Assembly (NCBI RefSeq): GCF_016093275.1
Contig: NZ_JAEDAK010000005.1
Coordinates: forward strand, 64,001-128,000
DNA from: Inhella proteolytica
GTDB lineage: Bacteria; Pseudomonadota; Gammaproteobacteria; Burkholderiales; Burkholderiaceae_C
DNA: 64,000 nucleotides
Direction of reading: 5' to 3'
Part shown: piece by piece, positions 1 to 8,112 of the stretch
Layout of the letters: the number at the start of each line of letters is the position of its first letter
How positions within the stretch are numbered: the first letter of the stretch is position 1
Notes under the pieces: generated by a model
What the model saw: only the letters and a program-made list of their open reading frames with translations
What the model was told of the DNA's origin: nothing
Databases searched by the model: none
Made by a program: the position numbers and the translations under genes

Positions 1-98
1 TGATGTGCGCGGCCTATGTGTGGAACCCGGTGTGGCTGCTGGTGGTGCCCAAGAGCGAACTGCCCCTGGTGGTGAAAGAGTTGGTGGAGGAGAAGTAG
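1..98 (+). CDS. 3' end of an unidentified gene (partial)
   Basis: Only the end of this reading frame lies in the window. From position 3 it reads 31 codons to a TAG at 96-98, with a hydrophobic stretch (VWNPVWLLVVP) followed by a charged end (VKELVEEK). That pattern would fit the last membrane segment and cytoplasmic tail of a membrane protein, but the fragment is too short to identify. Whether the ATG at position 3 is a start or an internal Met cannot be told. A terminator follows at 184-207. Confidence 0.5.
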   Translation, partial: MCAAYVWNPVWLLVVPKSELPLVVKELVEEK

Positions 99-105
99 GC
101 CCGCG

Positions 106-132
106 GGCGGGCGGGGCTGGACCCCGCCCGCC
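106..132. terminator. GC-rich hairpin between convergent genes
   Basis: A perfect 11-bp stem (106-116 with 122-132) closes a 5-nt loop directly after the upstream stop codon. There is no T-run, so it may be a weak terminator or a 3'-end stabiliser serving both converging genes. Confidence 0.4.
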
Positions 133-145
133 ACGTCGGCTGCAT

Positions 146-1459
146 TCAAGTCTGGCCGCCGCGCGGCCAGCGCACCACCAAGCAAGCGCCCCCGAGGGCG
201 CTTTTTTCAATCTGGATGGCCCCCCCATGCAGGGCCACGCCGCGTGCGGCGATCGCCAGGCCCAGGCCATGGCCCGGCAGGCTGCCGGTCTGCGGCAGAC
301 GGACGAAGGGTTCGAACACGCGCTGGCGCTCGGCCTCGGGGATGCCGGGGCCATCGTCTTCCACGCGCAGCTCCCACTGCCCGGCGGGCAGGGTGCGGGC
401 GCTGAAGCGCACCTCGTGGCGGGCGTACTTCAGGGCGTTGCCGAGCAGATTGCCCACCACGCGCGCCACCAGGTGCGCGTCGCCGCACATGCGGCCGATG
501 TCGGGTGCGATCTGCACCTGCAGCGCGCGTGCCGTGCCCTCCAGCTCCTGGGCACCCAGGCATTGGCGCAGCAGGTCCTCGATGTCAAAGGGCTCACGCT
601 GCAGCTGGGTCTGTTCCAGCTTGCTGTAGCTCAGCAGCTCCGTCACCAAGGCCTGCAGGGCGGCGAGGTCGCGCTCCAGGGCGTCGATGCGCGCGCCGCG
701 CGCGGCCGGGCTGTCGGTGTCGCGCAGCAGCTCCAGGTCGAAGCCCATGCGGGCGATGGGCGTGCGCAGCTCGTGCGAGACCGCGTGCAGCAGGTGCCGC
801 CGTCCTTCGAGCAACGCGGCCAGGCGCTCGGCCATCTGGTTCATGCCCTGGGCCAGCGGCTGCAGACTGGTGCTGGCGGGGGTTTCGGCGCGCGCGCTCA
901 AATGGCCCGCGCCCCAGGCCTCGGCCGTGCGGGAGAGCGCCAGCAGCCCACGCCAGTGCAGGCGCGACCACAGCGCCAGCGGCACCAGCAGGAAGAGCGC
1001 CACCACGCCCCAGCGCAGCGCCTCCTGGCGCAGCGCCTGCGCCACGTCGATCGGCAGGCCGCTGATGCGCAGCACCTCGCGCTCGCTGTCCACATAGCGC
1101 TCGCCCTGCAGGTCCACGCGGCGCAGCAGGCGGCGCCCAGCCACGTCCAGCACCACCGCACCCGCTTGCAGGCGCTCTTGCTGCGCGCGGCTCAGGCCCC
1201 GCAGGGCCTCGTCCAAGGGCAGCAGCTCGTAGCGCTGCGGCGAGACCTCGCGCACCTTGTTCAGGCGCTCCAGCCATTCATCGCGCGGGGCGGCGTCGAT
1301 GTAGTGCTCCAGCACGAAGAGCTGCGCGGCTGCCTGGCGCCGCGCAATGTCCTCCAGCGGGTCGCCATACAGGCGGCTGAACAGGACGTACAGCACCGCG
1401 CTGGCGGCCAGCAGGGCCAGCAGCGTGAGGGGCAGGAGCCGCCAGAACAGGCGGTTCAT
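146..1459 (-). CDS. RstB-like sensor histidine kinase
   Basis: Membrane sensor kinase of 437 residues that should autophosphorylate and pass phosphate to the regulator encoded just upstream. Membrane segments sit near residues 8-28 and 150-166, enclosing a roughly 120-residue periplasmic domain. A HAMP-like linker follows, then the H-box VSHELRTP with the phosphorylated His at 229, the N-box around Asn341, the G1 box DDGPGIP near 368 and the G2 box GHGLGLAI near 396. The periplasmic domain and the order of parts resemble E. coli RstB. The gene begins 7 bp after the regulator's stop, so they form one transcript. The signal sensed is unknown. The neighbouring outer-membrane porin suggests envelope or cationic-stress sensing, which is inference. 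Confidence 0.9.
   Translation of the reverse strand: MNRLFWRLLPLTLLALLAASAVLYVLFSRLYGDPLEDIARRQAAAQLFVLEHYIDAAPRDEWLERLNKVREVSPQRYELLPLDEALRGLSRAQQERLQAGAVVLDVAGRRLLRRVDLQGERYVDSEREVLRISGLPIDVAQALRQEALRWGVVALFLLVPLALWSRLHWRGLLALSRTAEAWGAGHLSARAETPASTSLQPLAQGMNQMAERLAALLEGRRHLLHAVSHELRTPIARMGFDLELLRDTDSPAARGARIDALERDLAALQALVTELLSYSKLEQTQLQREPFDIEDLLRQCLGAQELEGTARALQVQIAPDIGRMCGDAHLVARVVGNLLGNALKYARHEVRFSARTLPAGQWELRVEDDGPGIPEAERQRVFEPFVRLPQTGSLPGHGLGLAIAARGVALHGGAIQIEKSALGGACLVVRWPRGGQT
184..207 (+). terminator. Rho-independent terminator of the upstream gene, inside the 3' end of the kinase gene
   Basis: The stem AAGCGCCC/GGGCGCTT (184-191 with 196-203) with a 4-nt loop runs into a T tract (202-207). 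The T-run is on the plus strand, so it terminates the gene that ends at 98. It lies within the coding region of the convergent histidine kinase. Confidence 0.7.
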
Positions 1460-1466
1460 CGGGGCT

Positions 1467-2156
1467 TCATTCCCAGGCCGACGGGCTCAGCAGATAGCCC
1501 TCGCCCCAGACCGTCTTGATCTTCTCGCCGCGCGCGTCGTCGAACTTGCGGCGCAGGCGCGAAACGCCGTTGTCGATCGAGCGGTCCAGCCCGTCGAACT
1601 CCAGCCCGCGCATGCGCAGCAGCAGGTCGTTGCGGCTCATCACCTGGCCGGCCGCCTCGCTCAGCGCCAGCAGCAGCTTGTACTCGGGCTGGTTCAGCGC
1701 CACAGCTTCCTCGCCCCAGTACACCGCATGGTTCTCGCGCGAGATGCGCAGCCGGCCGATCACCAAGTCGCTCGACGCGCCGGCCGGCACGGCCGCTCCC
1801 CCCCGCCGCGCCAGCGCGCGCAGCCGCGCCAGTAGCACGCGCGGCTGCACCGGCTTGTTGACGAAATCGTCCGCGCCCTGCTCCAGGCCGGAGACCTCGT
1901 CGAAGGCGTCCTCGCGCGCGGTCAGGATCAGGATGGGCACCGCGCTGCGCTCGCGGATCTGCCGGCACACCACAAGGCCGTCGACGCCGGGCAGGCTCAG
2001 GTCCAGCACCACCAGCTGCGGCTCGGTGGCTTGGAAATGCGCCAGCGCCAAGTCGCCGCGCGGCACCACGTCGACCTGGAACTCGTAGCCGCCCAGGTAC
2101 TCGCTCACGAGGCTGGCCAGCCGCTCATCGTCTTCCACCAGCATCACGCGCCACAT
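1467..2156 (-). CDS. RstA-like OmpR-family response regulator
   Basis: DNA-binding response regulator of 229 residues. The N-terminal receiver domain shows the acidic pair near residues 9-10, the phosphoacceptor Asp52 (VVLDLSLPG) and Lys101. The C-terminal half is an OmpR/PhoB winged helix ending in the typical TVWGEGYLL region. I place the start at 2156 because GGAAGGAGA precedes that ATG at normal spacing; an in-frame ATG 66 bp further upstream has no such site and would add an unconserved tail. It is the cognate partner of the downstream kinase and is divergent from the MipA/OmpV gene, whose expression it probably controls through the phased repeats at 2212-2242. Confidence 0.92.
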   Translation of the reverse strand: MWRVMLVEDDERLASLVSEYLGGYEFQVDVVPRGDLALAHFQATEPQLVVLDLSLPGVDGLVVCRQIRERSAVPILILTAREDAFDEVSGLEQGADDFVNKPVQPRVLLARLRALARRGGAAVPAGASSDLVIGRLRISRENHAVYWGEEAVALNQPEYKLLLALSEAAGQVMSRNDLLLRMRGLEFDGLDRSIDNGVSRLRRKFDDARGEKIKTVWGEGYLLSPSAWE

Positions 2157-2211
2157 CGCTCGTCTCCTTCCCGAAATTCTAGGAAGGCCCCCTGCTGTGC
2201 CTGGGGGCCCG

Positions 2212-2242
2212 GACAAATTCATGACAATTCCAGGACGAACTC
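2212..2242. promoter_or_regulatory. Three phased direct repeats, candidate binding site for the RstA-like regulator
   Basis: GACAAATTC (2212), GACAATTCC (2223) and GACGAACTC (2234) follow each other at exactly 11-bp steps in the intergenic space between the response regulator and mipA-like genes. OmpR-family regulators bind direct repeats spaced by one helical turn, so this is a plausible site for auto-regulation and mipA control. It is also locally AT-richer than its surroundings. Confidence 0.5.
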
Positions 2243-2345
2243 AGGCAGGCGCCTCGAGGGGCACTGGGGAGAATGGCCCGGCCTGCGCATGACGGCGTTG
2301 GGGGTGCCTGCGGCCCCCGCCCCGCGTGGTGGCCGCCCCCAGCCC

Positions 2346-3212
2346 ATGAAGCCACTCCTCTCCGCTCTCACCCTGCTCAGCCTGTGCGGCGGGGCTGCCG
2401 CGCAGGCGCCCGTGTTTGAACCCATGCCCGAAGGCAGCCAGGACGTCTTCCTGGGCCTGGGCGCCGGCTACCGCCCGCGCTACGAGGGCGCGCACGAACA
2501 ACGCCTGCGTGCCGAGGCCCTGGTGCAGGCGAGCTGGAGCAACGGTCTGTTCATCTCCGGCCTGCAGGCCGGCTGGCACCTGGGCGACTCACTCGCCCCC
2601 GCCTGGCCGCGCGCCGAATGGGGGCCGCTGCTGAACCTGCAGCCGCCGCGCGGCAGCGAAGGGCGCAGCTGGTTTGCCGATTCGCTGGGCCCCCTGAACA
2701 CCACCGCCATCGACCCCGGCATCGCCGTGGGCCCGCGCGGCAACCGCCTGCTGGGCATGGACGATGTCGATGCCTGCGTGGAGCTGGGCGGCTTCTTCAA
2801 TCTGCGGGCCGCGGCGTCCTGGCGCTTCACGCAAAGCCTGCTCGGTGGCACCGGCGCCTGCAGCGGCGGCCTGCGCTGGGGCGCCGACCTGCAGTGGCTG
2901 CTGCCCCTGCGCAGCCCCCAGCACAGCCTGACGGCCTCGGCCGGCCTGAGCTGGGCCAATGCCCGCTTCACGCAGCGCTACTTCGGCGTCACCGAGCCGG
3001 AATCCGCGCGCAGCCGCAACCCGGTCTACCGCCCCGGCGGCGGCCTGCAGGAACTGCGCGCGCAACTGCGCTGGAACTGGCTGCTGCAACCCGACTGGGT
3101 GCTGAGCACGGCCCTTGAGTACAAGCGCCTGCAGGGCCCCGCTGCACGCAGCCCCCTGGTGGAGCGCGCCGGCGCCACCAGCCTGTCCACCGCGCTGGTC
3201 TACCGGTTCTGA
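2346..3212 (+). CDS. MipA/OmpV family outer-membrane protein
   Basis: Outer-membrane beta-barrel of 288 residues with a cleavable signal peptide ending near GGAAAQA (residues 1-20). The mature start (DVFLGLGAGYRPRYEGA) is characteristic of the MipA/OmpV family, as are alternating aromatic strands and a final strand ending in the outer-membrane signature YRF with a C-terminal phenylalanine. The family includes a scaffold for murein hydrolase MltA and osmo- or antibiotic-regulated porins. The gene is divergent from the RstA/RstB-like pair, a common arrangement for this family. Length is normal. The ATG at 2346 is chosen because it starts the signal peptide, although upstream in-frame codons exist. 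Confidence 0.88.
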   Translation: MKPLLSALTLLSLCGGAAAQAPVFEPMPEGSQDVFLGLGAGYRPRYEGAHEQRLRAEALVQASWSNGLFISGLQAGWHLGDSLAPAWPRAEWGPLLNLQPPRGSEGRSWFADSLGPLNTTAIDPGIAVGPRGNRLLGMDDVDACVELGGFFNLRAAASWRFTQSLLGGTGACSGGLRWGADLQWLLPLRSPQHSLTASAGLSWANARFTQRYFGVTEPESARSRNPVYRPGGGLQELRAQLRWNWLLQPDWVLSTALEYKRLQGPAARSPLVERAGATSLSTALVYRF

Positions 3213-3222
3213 GCGTCGCCGC

Positions 3223-3927
3223 ATGAAGTCCCTCCTGCGCACCCTGGCTCTTGCGGTGGTCTGCCTGGCAGCCCCCTTGCAGAGCCCTGCGCAGGGCGCG
3301 GAGGAGGGCGCCTGGTGGAGCTACCGCGAGGCCTACCGCGCGCTGGTGCGCTTCGACAAGCTGGGCACGCCCAAGCACCTCATCCAGCAACGCCTGCAGG
3401 TGCAGCCGCGCACACCCGGCACGGCCACCGAAGGCCTGCGCCTGAGCCTGCAGGGCGCGCGCACCGCGCTGGAGCTGCCGCTGGATGCCGCGCTGCACGC
3501 CCAGGTGCCGCTGCTCAAGTCCGCCTTCGACGACAACGCCGCGCTGCGCCTGAACCGCCCCGCCAGTGCCTTTGCCTTTCGCGTGCGCGTGTCCATCAGC
3601 CCCCGGCCCGACGGCCTGTACGCGCTGAGCGAACTGCGTGCCGCCTGCGCCCAGGTGCTGGCCGTGCAGCAACAGATCGAGCCCGGCCGCTTGGAGGGCA
3701 AGCGCTGCGTGGGCGTGAGCCTGGCCTTCGCGCGCGGCACCAACCCGGGCCTGAGCCTGCAGCCGGCCGATCCGTCCATCCCCCTGGCCGCCAGCCCCGG
3801 CCCGCTTTACCCGGGCGAGAGCGACCGCGAGCATGCGGTGGTGCCACTGCGCTGGGAGCGCCTGGCCGAAGGCACTCAGCTGCGCGTGGCCGCGCTGCCG
3901 CTGGTGGTGGTGGCGCTGATCGAGTAG
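3223..3927 (+). CDS. Unrecognised exported protein, probably co-transcribed with the MipA-like gene
   Basis: Protein of 234 residues with a clear signal peptide (residues 1-25, ending near SPAQGA). The rest is soluble. It has two cysteines spaced widely enough for one disulfide (in AACAQVLA and KRCVGV) and a central segment of short hydrophobic strands (LSLQGARTALELPLD, FAFRVRVSISP) that suggests an all-beta periplasmic domain. I do not recognise the family. It starts 10 bp after the MipA-like stop, so the two are probably one operon and may share regulation by the RstA-like protein. A role with the outer-membrane protein is inference. Confidence 0.8.
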   Translation: MKSLLRTLALAVVCLAAPLQSPAQGAEEGAWWSYREAYRALVRFDKLGTPKHLIQQRLQVQPRTPGTATEGLRLSLQGARTALELPLDAALHAQVPLLKSAFDDNAALRLNRPASAFAFRVRVSISPRPDGLYALSELRAACAQVLAVQQQIEPGRLEGKRCVGVSLAFARGTNPGLSLQPADPSIPLAASPGPLYPGESDREHAVVPLRWERLAEGTQLRVAALPLVVVALIE

Positions 3928-4127
3928 CGCGCGCCTTGGGGCTCGCCGTGCGAACCGGTCGGCAAGCCAGGCGCTGAACCCCATGACCGGCGTGCTGCGA
4001 GCCTAGGCGCACGGGTGAAACAGCTGCTCACACCCCGGGGGGCCGAAGCTCGCTAAGGTGCCGCCTCCGTCAGCCGCCGCCCCTCCGGGGCCGGCTCCTG
4101 GATGAACCTCACCAGCCCAAGTGCGCG

Positions 4128-5033
4128 ATGAAGCCCTCCCGACTCCTGCCCTCCCTGCCCCTGCTGGCAACCCTGCTGGCCGCCCCGGCCCTGGCCGAAC
4201 CCGACAGCGCGACGGCGCATGCCGGCCCGCGGGTGCTGAATGAATGGTTTGCCCAGGGCAACCACCATTACGTGAGCTTCGCGCCGGTGGCGCCGGCCCT
4301 GCCCGTGCCCAATCTGCCCGCCGCGGTGGGCGGTCGCCTGCTGCTGCCCAAGGTGCTGCCCGCGCCGGCGGTGCTGATCCTGCACGGCTCCTCGGGCGTG
4401 GATTCGCGCACCGCCCGCTATGCAGACAGCCTGCGCCAGGCCGGCTTCGTCACGCTGGAGGCCGATGTCTGGCAGGCCATGGGCGTCAGCGCCAGCAACC
4501 GGCCCCGCACCGTGCACGAGACCATGCCCTCGGTCTGGGGCGCGCTGCGCTACCTGGCCGGCCGGCCCGAGGTGCGCGCCGACCGCATCGGCGTGCTGGG
4601 CTTCTCCTGGGGCGGGGTGCAGACGATGCTGGCCGCGCGCACGGCCCCGCAGGCCGGCGAACCGCGCTTCGCGGCCTTCCGCGCCATGTACCCGCTGTGC
4701 TGGGCCTACAACCGCGTGCCCGGCTACGAGCTGAACCAGGTGTACGGGCCGCTGCAGATCGGCGTCGGCGAGAAGGACGACTACGACGAGGGCAGCGCCG
4801 CCTGCCAGGCGCTGGCACTGCGGCTGGACGGCGCGGGCCAGCAGGTGCAGGTGCAGGCCTATGCCAATGCCTTCCACGGCTTCGAGCGCCTGGAGCCCGA
4901 GGTGGTGGTGAACGACCCCTACAGCCACTTCGGCCGAGGCGGCGCGGTCACGCTGAAGCCCAACCCGGGCCAGGGCGCGCGCGCCATCGGCGACGCGCTG
5001 AACTTCTTCGAGCGGCGCCTCGGGCGGCCCTGA
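4128..5033 (+). CDS. Secreted dienelactone-hydrolase family protein
   Basis: Alpha/beta hydrolase of 301 residues with a signal peptide (residues 1-23). The oxyanion region is VLILHGSSG (near 81-90). The nucleophile elbow is GFSWGG with Ser160, the acid is probably Asp217 or Asp218 (GVGEKDDYD) and the base is His250 (NAFHGFE). The layout matches the dienelactone hydrolase family, but the classical cysteine nucleophile is replaced by serine. That is common in secreted relatives acting on unknown esters. The gene stands alone, about 200 bp after the previous stop, and is followed by a dyad at 5066-5093. Its substrate is unknown. Confidence 0.88.
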   Translation: MKPSRLLPSLPLLATLLAAPALAEPDSATAHAGPRVLNEWFAQGNHHYVSFAPVAPALPVPNLPAAVGGRLLLPKVLPAPAVLILHGSSGVDSRTARYADSLRQAGFVTLEADVWQAMGVSASNRPRTVHETMPSVWGALRYLAGRPEVRADRIGVLGFSWGGVQTMLAARTAPQAGEPRFAAFRAMYPLCWAYNRVPGYELNQVYGPLQIGVGEKDDYDEGSAACQALALRLDGAGQQVQVQAYANAFHGFERLEPEVVVNDPYSHFGRGGAVTLKPNPGQGARAIGDALNFFERRLGRP

Positions 5034-5065
5034 GCCGCACGGCGGCGTACGCAAACCCTTGATTC

Positions 5066-5093
5066 ACTGTCCTTTTCGAACGAGAAGGACAGT
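5066..5093. promoter_or_regulatory. 28-bp inverted repeat, operator or terminator-like
   Basis: ACTGTCCTT (5066-5074) is repeated inverted as AAGGACAGT (5085-5093). The pairing continues inward through one T-G wobble to the central AA. It lies 33 bp after the hydrolase stop and 73 bp before the next start. The absence of a T-run argues for an operator or a protein-binding dyad rather than a terminator. Confidence 0.4.
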
Positions 5094-5165
5094 TCGGAGG
5101 GGGTCGGTCGAGAGCATGACTGCCGTCGCCATCGGGGCGGCCTTGTGACCCAACCGGAACCCTCC

Positions 5166-6017
5166 ATGACTTGCATCACCCCGCGCGGCCACCGCCGCCA
5201 TGCCCTGCAACTGGCCGCCCTGCTGGCCCTGCCGCTGGCCCAGGCCCAGGCCCAGGTGCCCGCCGTGCCCGAACACGCGCTGGCCGAAGCCAGCCTGCGC
5301 GCCGGCTGGAGCGGCCACGAGCTGAACCTGCAGATCGAGGCCGTCGAAGGCCCGGCCGCCGCTACCCAGCCCCGCCAGGGCGTGATCGTGCGGCGCTACC
5401 TTTCGGCCCAGCAGTGGAGCGCCACCGGCGTGGGCGGCCCGAACCACCAGACCAGCAGCGGCAGCTACCGCCTGCGCCCAGCCGGCCCGCAGACGGTGAT
5501 CGAACAGAGCACGGACGCCAGCGGCCAGCTCTCGCAGCTGCGCTACCAGTTCGAGACCACGCACAGCGGGCGCTGGCTCTGGGACCTGCCCAATGGCCAG
5601 GCGCGCCTGAGCGGGCGCTTCACGCGCGTGGCCAGCAATGCCCCGGCCGATCAGCAGCTGGCCCCGGTCACCATTGCCGGCCTGCATGTGCCGCTGATCA
5701 TCAAGAGCGCCAGCTCCACCCAGCTGCCGGCCGGCAGCTACCCTTCCGCCGGCCTGGTGCTGCAGAGCTACGCGGTGGACGGCACGCTGGTCTTCCAGGG
5801 CTTTGGCCCGGGCAATCTGAACTCCAAGGGCACCTACCGCTACCGCAAGGTCTCGGCCAACACCGCGGTCGAGGAAACCGTGCAGACCAGCGACTTCTTC
5901 ACCCTGCCCTACACGATGGTGTACACCTTCCGCACGCCCAACTCGGGCAGCTGGTACCAGGACTTCGGCAACGGCCTGATCCGCTTCAACGGCACCTTCG
6001 ACACCTTCCCTCGCTGA
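5166..6017 (+). CDS. Exported protein made of two copies of an unrecognised ~110-residue domain
   Basis: Protein of 283 residues with a signal peptide (to about residue 30, AQAQAQ). The remainder divides into two similar halves, about residues 45-154 and 168-279. Each carries an L-x-V-x-x-Y start, a central G-[ST]-Y-R and an ending of the form SG-x-W-x-x-D-x-x-NG-x-x-R-x-x-G-x-F. The strand-rich pattern suggests two lipocalin- or calycin-like barrels, but I do not recognise a family. The ATG at 5166 is preferred to a GTG 21 bp upstream because it begins the signal sequence. The next gene starts 13 bp downstream, so the two probably share a transcript. Confidence 0.75.
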   Translation: MTCITPRGHRRHALQLAALLALPLAQAQAQVPAVPEHALAEASLRAGWSGHELNLQIEAVEGPAAATQPRQGVIVRRYLSAQQWSATGVGGPNHQTSSGSYRLRPAGPQTVIEQSTDASGQLSQLRYQFETTHSGRWLWDLPNGQARLSGRFTRVASNAPADQQLAPVTIAGLHVPLIIKSASSTQLPAGSYPSAGLVLQSYAVDGTLVFQGFGPGNLNSKGTYRYRKVSANTAVEETVQTSDFFTLPYTMVYTFRTPNSGSWYQDFGNGLIRFNGTFDTFPR

Positions 6018-6030
6018 CCGGCACGCGCCC

Positions 6031-7122
6031 ATGACCGAAGCCCTCAAGGCTGTCACCCTGATCTCCGTCAGCCTGGGGGCCTGGACGGCGCTGAGCCTGC
6101 TGCTGGCGCGCCGGGGCGATGCGCGGCTGCGGCGCACGGTGGCGCTGTTCGTGGCGCTGCTGCTGCTGCCGCCGCTGCGCGTGTATCTCGATCTGGCGCA
6201 GCCCGGCTGGGCGGCGCCAGCGCTCTTGATCCTCAGCCATTCGCTCAGTTGGACTTTCGGCCCGCTGCTGTGGCGCTGTGCCGGCCTGGCGCTGCTGTGG
6301 CCGCCGGGGCGCTGGCAGCATCCGCTGCACTTCCTGCCCTTTGCGCTGGCGGCCCTGGGCGCACTGGCAGGTTGGGATTGGGCCGCCAGCCCCGCCCTCG
6401 TGTCCCTGGTGCTGTTGCAGGTGCTGGGCTACGCGGGCCTGACGCTGCGTGCCGCCTGGCAGGCGCGCGCCCACCTGCGGCGCCTGGCCCGCGGGCACCG
6501 CAACAGTGGGCTCTACTGGCTGATCTACCTGGCCGCCGGCTTGCTGCTGGCCAGTGGGGTGGACCTGGCCACCTGGCTGGCCCTGTTGGCCGGCCAGCTG
6601 CCCGCACAAGGCCTGCTGCTGGGCGTGGCCCTGGTGCTGGCCCTGTATGTGGATGCAGTGGCCCTGCTGGCCCTGCACCAGCCCGCCTGGCTGGACCCAC
6701 CGGAGGCGCAGGAGGCCCCGGCCGAGCCGGCGCCCAAGCCGGCCCCCCCGCGCGCGGTGGAGCTCAGCCCCACGCTGGCGCAGGCGCTGCGCGAGCGCCT
6801 GCAGGCCCTGGTGCAGGCCGAGGCCCCGCACTGCGACCCCGAAATCTCGCTGCCGCGCCTGGCCGAGCGCATGGACATCACCCCGCACCAGCTCTCCGAG
6901 CTGCTCAATGTGCACATGGGCTGCACCTTCTACGAATTCCTCAACGACTGCCGCCACCGCGACGCCCTGCAACTGCTGGCGCAGCAGGCTGGCGGGCTGA
7001 CCGTGGCGGACATCGCCTACCGCGCCGGTTTCAACAACCGCAACAGCTTCTACAAAGTGTTCAAGGAAAGGACCGGGCAGACCCCGGCCGAGTACCGCCG
7101 CCAGCAGGCGCGCCGCGCCTGA
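6031..7122 (+). CDS. Membrane-anchored AraC-family transcriptional regulator
   Basis: Protein of 363 residues. The first about 215 residues form seven or so hydrophobic helices. A proline-rich linker (PEAQEAPAEPAPKPAPPR) follows, then a C-terminal AraC/XylS double helix-turn-helix (about 255-360) containing SLPRLAERMDITPHQLSELL and the second-helix signature VADIAYRAGFNNRNSFYKVF. Such membrane AraC proteins are thought to sense a signal at the membrane and regulate nearby genes. It lies 13 bp behind the duplicated-domain exported protein, a possible target or sensor partner (inference), and converges on the next AraC gene with only 6 bp between them. Confidence 0.88.
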   Translation: MTEALKAVTLISVSLGAWTALSLLLARRGDARLRRTVALFVALLLLPPLRVYLDLAQPGWAAPALLILSHSLSWTFGPLLWRCAGLALLWPPGRWQHPLHFLPFALAALGALAGWDWAASPALVSLVLLQVLGYAGLTLRAAWQARAHLRRLARGHRNSGLYWLIYLAAGLLLASGVDLATWLALLAGQLPAQGLLLGVALVLALYVDAVALLALHQPAWLDPPEAQEAPAEPAPKPAPPRAVELSPTLAQALRERLQALVQAEAPHCDPEISLPRLAERMDITPHQLSELLNVHMGCTFYEFLNDCRHRDALQLLAQQAGGLTVADIAYRAGFNNRNSFYKVFKERTGQTPAEYRRQQARRA

Positions 7123-7128
7123 AACCCC

Positions 7129-8010
7129 TCAGGGCGGGCCCAGGCGGCGCAGCTCGCGCGGGCTCAGGCCCAGGCTGCCGCGCAGCGTGCGGCTCAGGTG
7201 GCTGGGGTTGGCGTAGCCGCAGCGCCGCGCCACCTCGGCCAGCGGCAGGCGGCCCTGACGCACCAGCTGCACCGCGCGCCGACGCCGCGCCGCGGCCAGC
7301 CACTCGTGCACCGAGCAGCCCATCGAGACGCGGAACATGCGCGCGAAATGGAACTCGGAGAGGTGCACCCGCGCCGCCAGCGCGGCCAGGCTCAGGGCCT
7401 CGTTGGGTGCGTCCAGATGGGCCTCCAGAAAGGCCAGCAGCTGGCGCCGCGCCGCCGCCGACAAGCCACCGCGCGGGCGCTGCGCACCCTGGCGCTGGGC
7501 CGGTGTGGCGGCTTCCAGCAGCAGGCGGTCCAGCGCCTGATGGGCCAGGGCCTCGGCCTGCAGGCGCGCTTCGGGCGCGGCCCAGTCCAGCGCGGCCACG
7601 GCCTGACCCCAGTGGCGCAGGGTCGCGTCCTGCGCGAACAGGCGCAGGCCCAAGCTGAGGGCGCGCGGCTCGGCATCCAGCAGGCGCACCACCCGCTCGG
7701 CCCAGGAGAGGCCGCTGCAGTACAGGTGCAGGAAGCGCTGGCCGCTGCCCACCTGCCAGCGCGATTCATGCTCGGCCGGCAACACGCAGTGGCAGCCCGG
7801 CGAGCCCTCGCCCGGCATGCCCAGCGCGCGCGTGCCCTGGCCCCCCTGCAGATAGACCGAGAGCGTGTGGTGCCCGGGCTGCACGTAGCGCGGGCTGTCA
7901 TGGGCATTGCGCCACAGGGCCAGGGCCATGCCATCGCCCAGCTCCAGGCGGCGCTCCAGCTGCGCGCGCGAACGGCTCAGCACTTGATCGACACGGGCCG
8001 GGGCTTCCAT
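7129..8010 (-). CDS. AraC-family transcriptional regulator divergent from a DMT exporter
   Basis: Regulator of 293 residues with a cupin-like N-terminal ligand domain (about 1-170) and a C-terminal AraC DNA-binding domain (about 190-290). The latter has LSLAALAARVHLSEFHFARMF and the second helix-turn-helix LAEVARRCGYANPSHLSRTL. The start at 8010 is the first Met of the conserved region; a very long open frame continues upstream only because of the high GC content. It is transcribed away from the EamA-type transporter 102 bp away, an arrangement in which the regulator usually controls the exporter. The ligand is unknown. Confidence 0.88.
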   Translation of the reverse strand: MEAPARVDQVLSRSRAQLERRLELGDGMALALWRNAHDSPRYVQPGHHTLSVYLQGGQGTRALGMPGEGSPGCHCVLPAEHESRWQVGSGQRFLHLYCSGLSWAERVVRLLDAEPRALSLGLRLFAQDATLRHWGQAVAALDWAAPEARLQAEALAHQALDRLLLEAATPAQRQGAQRPRGGLSAAARRQLLAFLEAHLDAPNEALSLAALAARVHLSEFHFARMFRVSMGCSVHEWLAAARRRRAVQLVRQGRLPLAEVARRCGYANPSHLSRTLRGSLGLSPRELRRLGPP

Positions 8011-8112
8011 GGGCCGGATGCTAGGGGCGGCCGCCTGGCCCGCGGCGGCCTGGGGCCAGCAAAGCGCAGGCCGGTGCAAGTTTGCGGGCCGCGGCGCCGC
8101 GATGCTGGCGCC

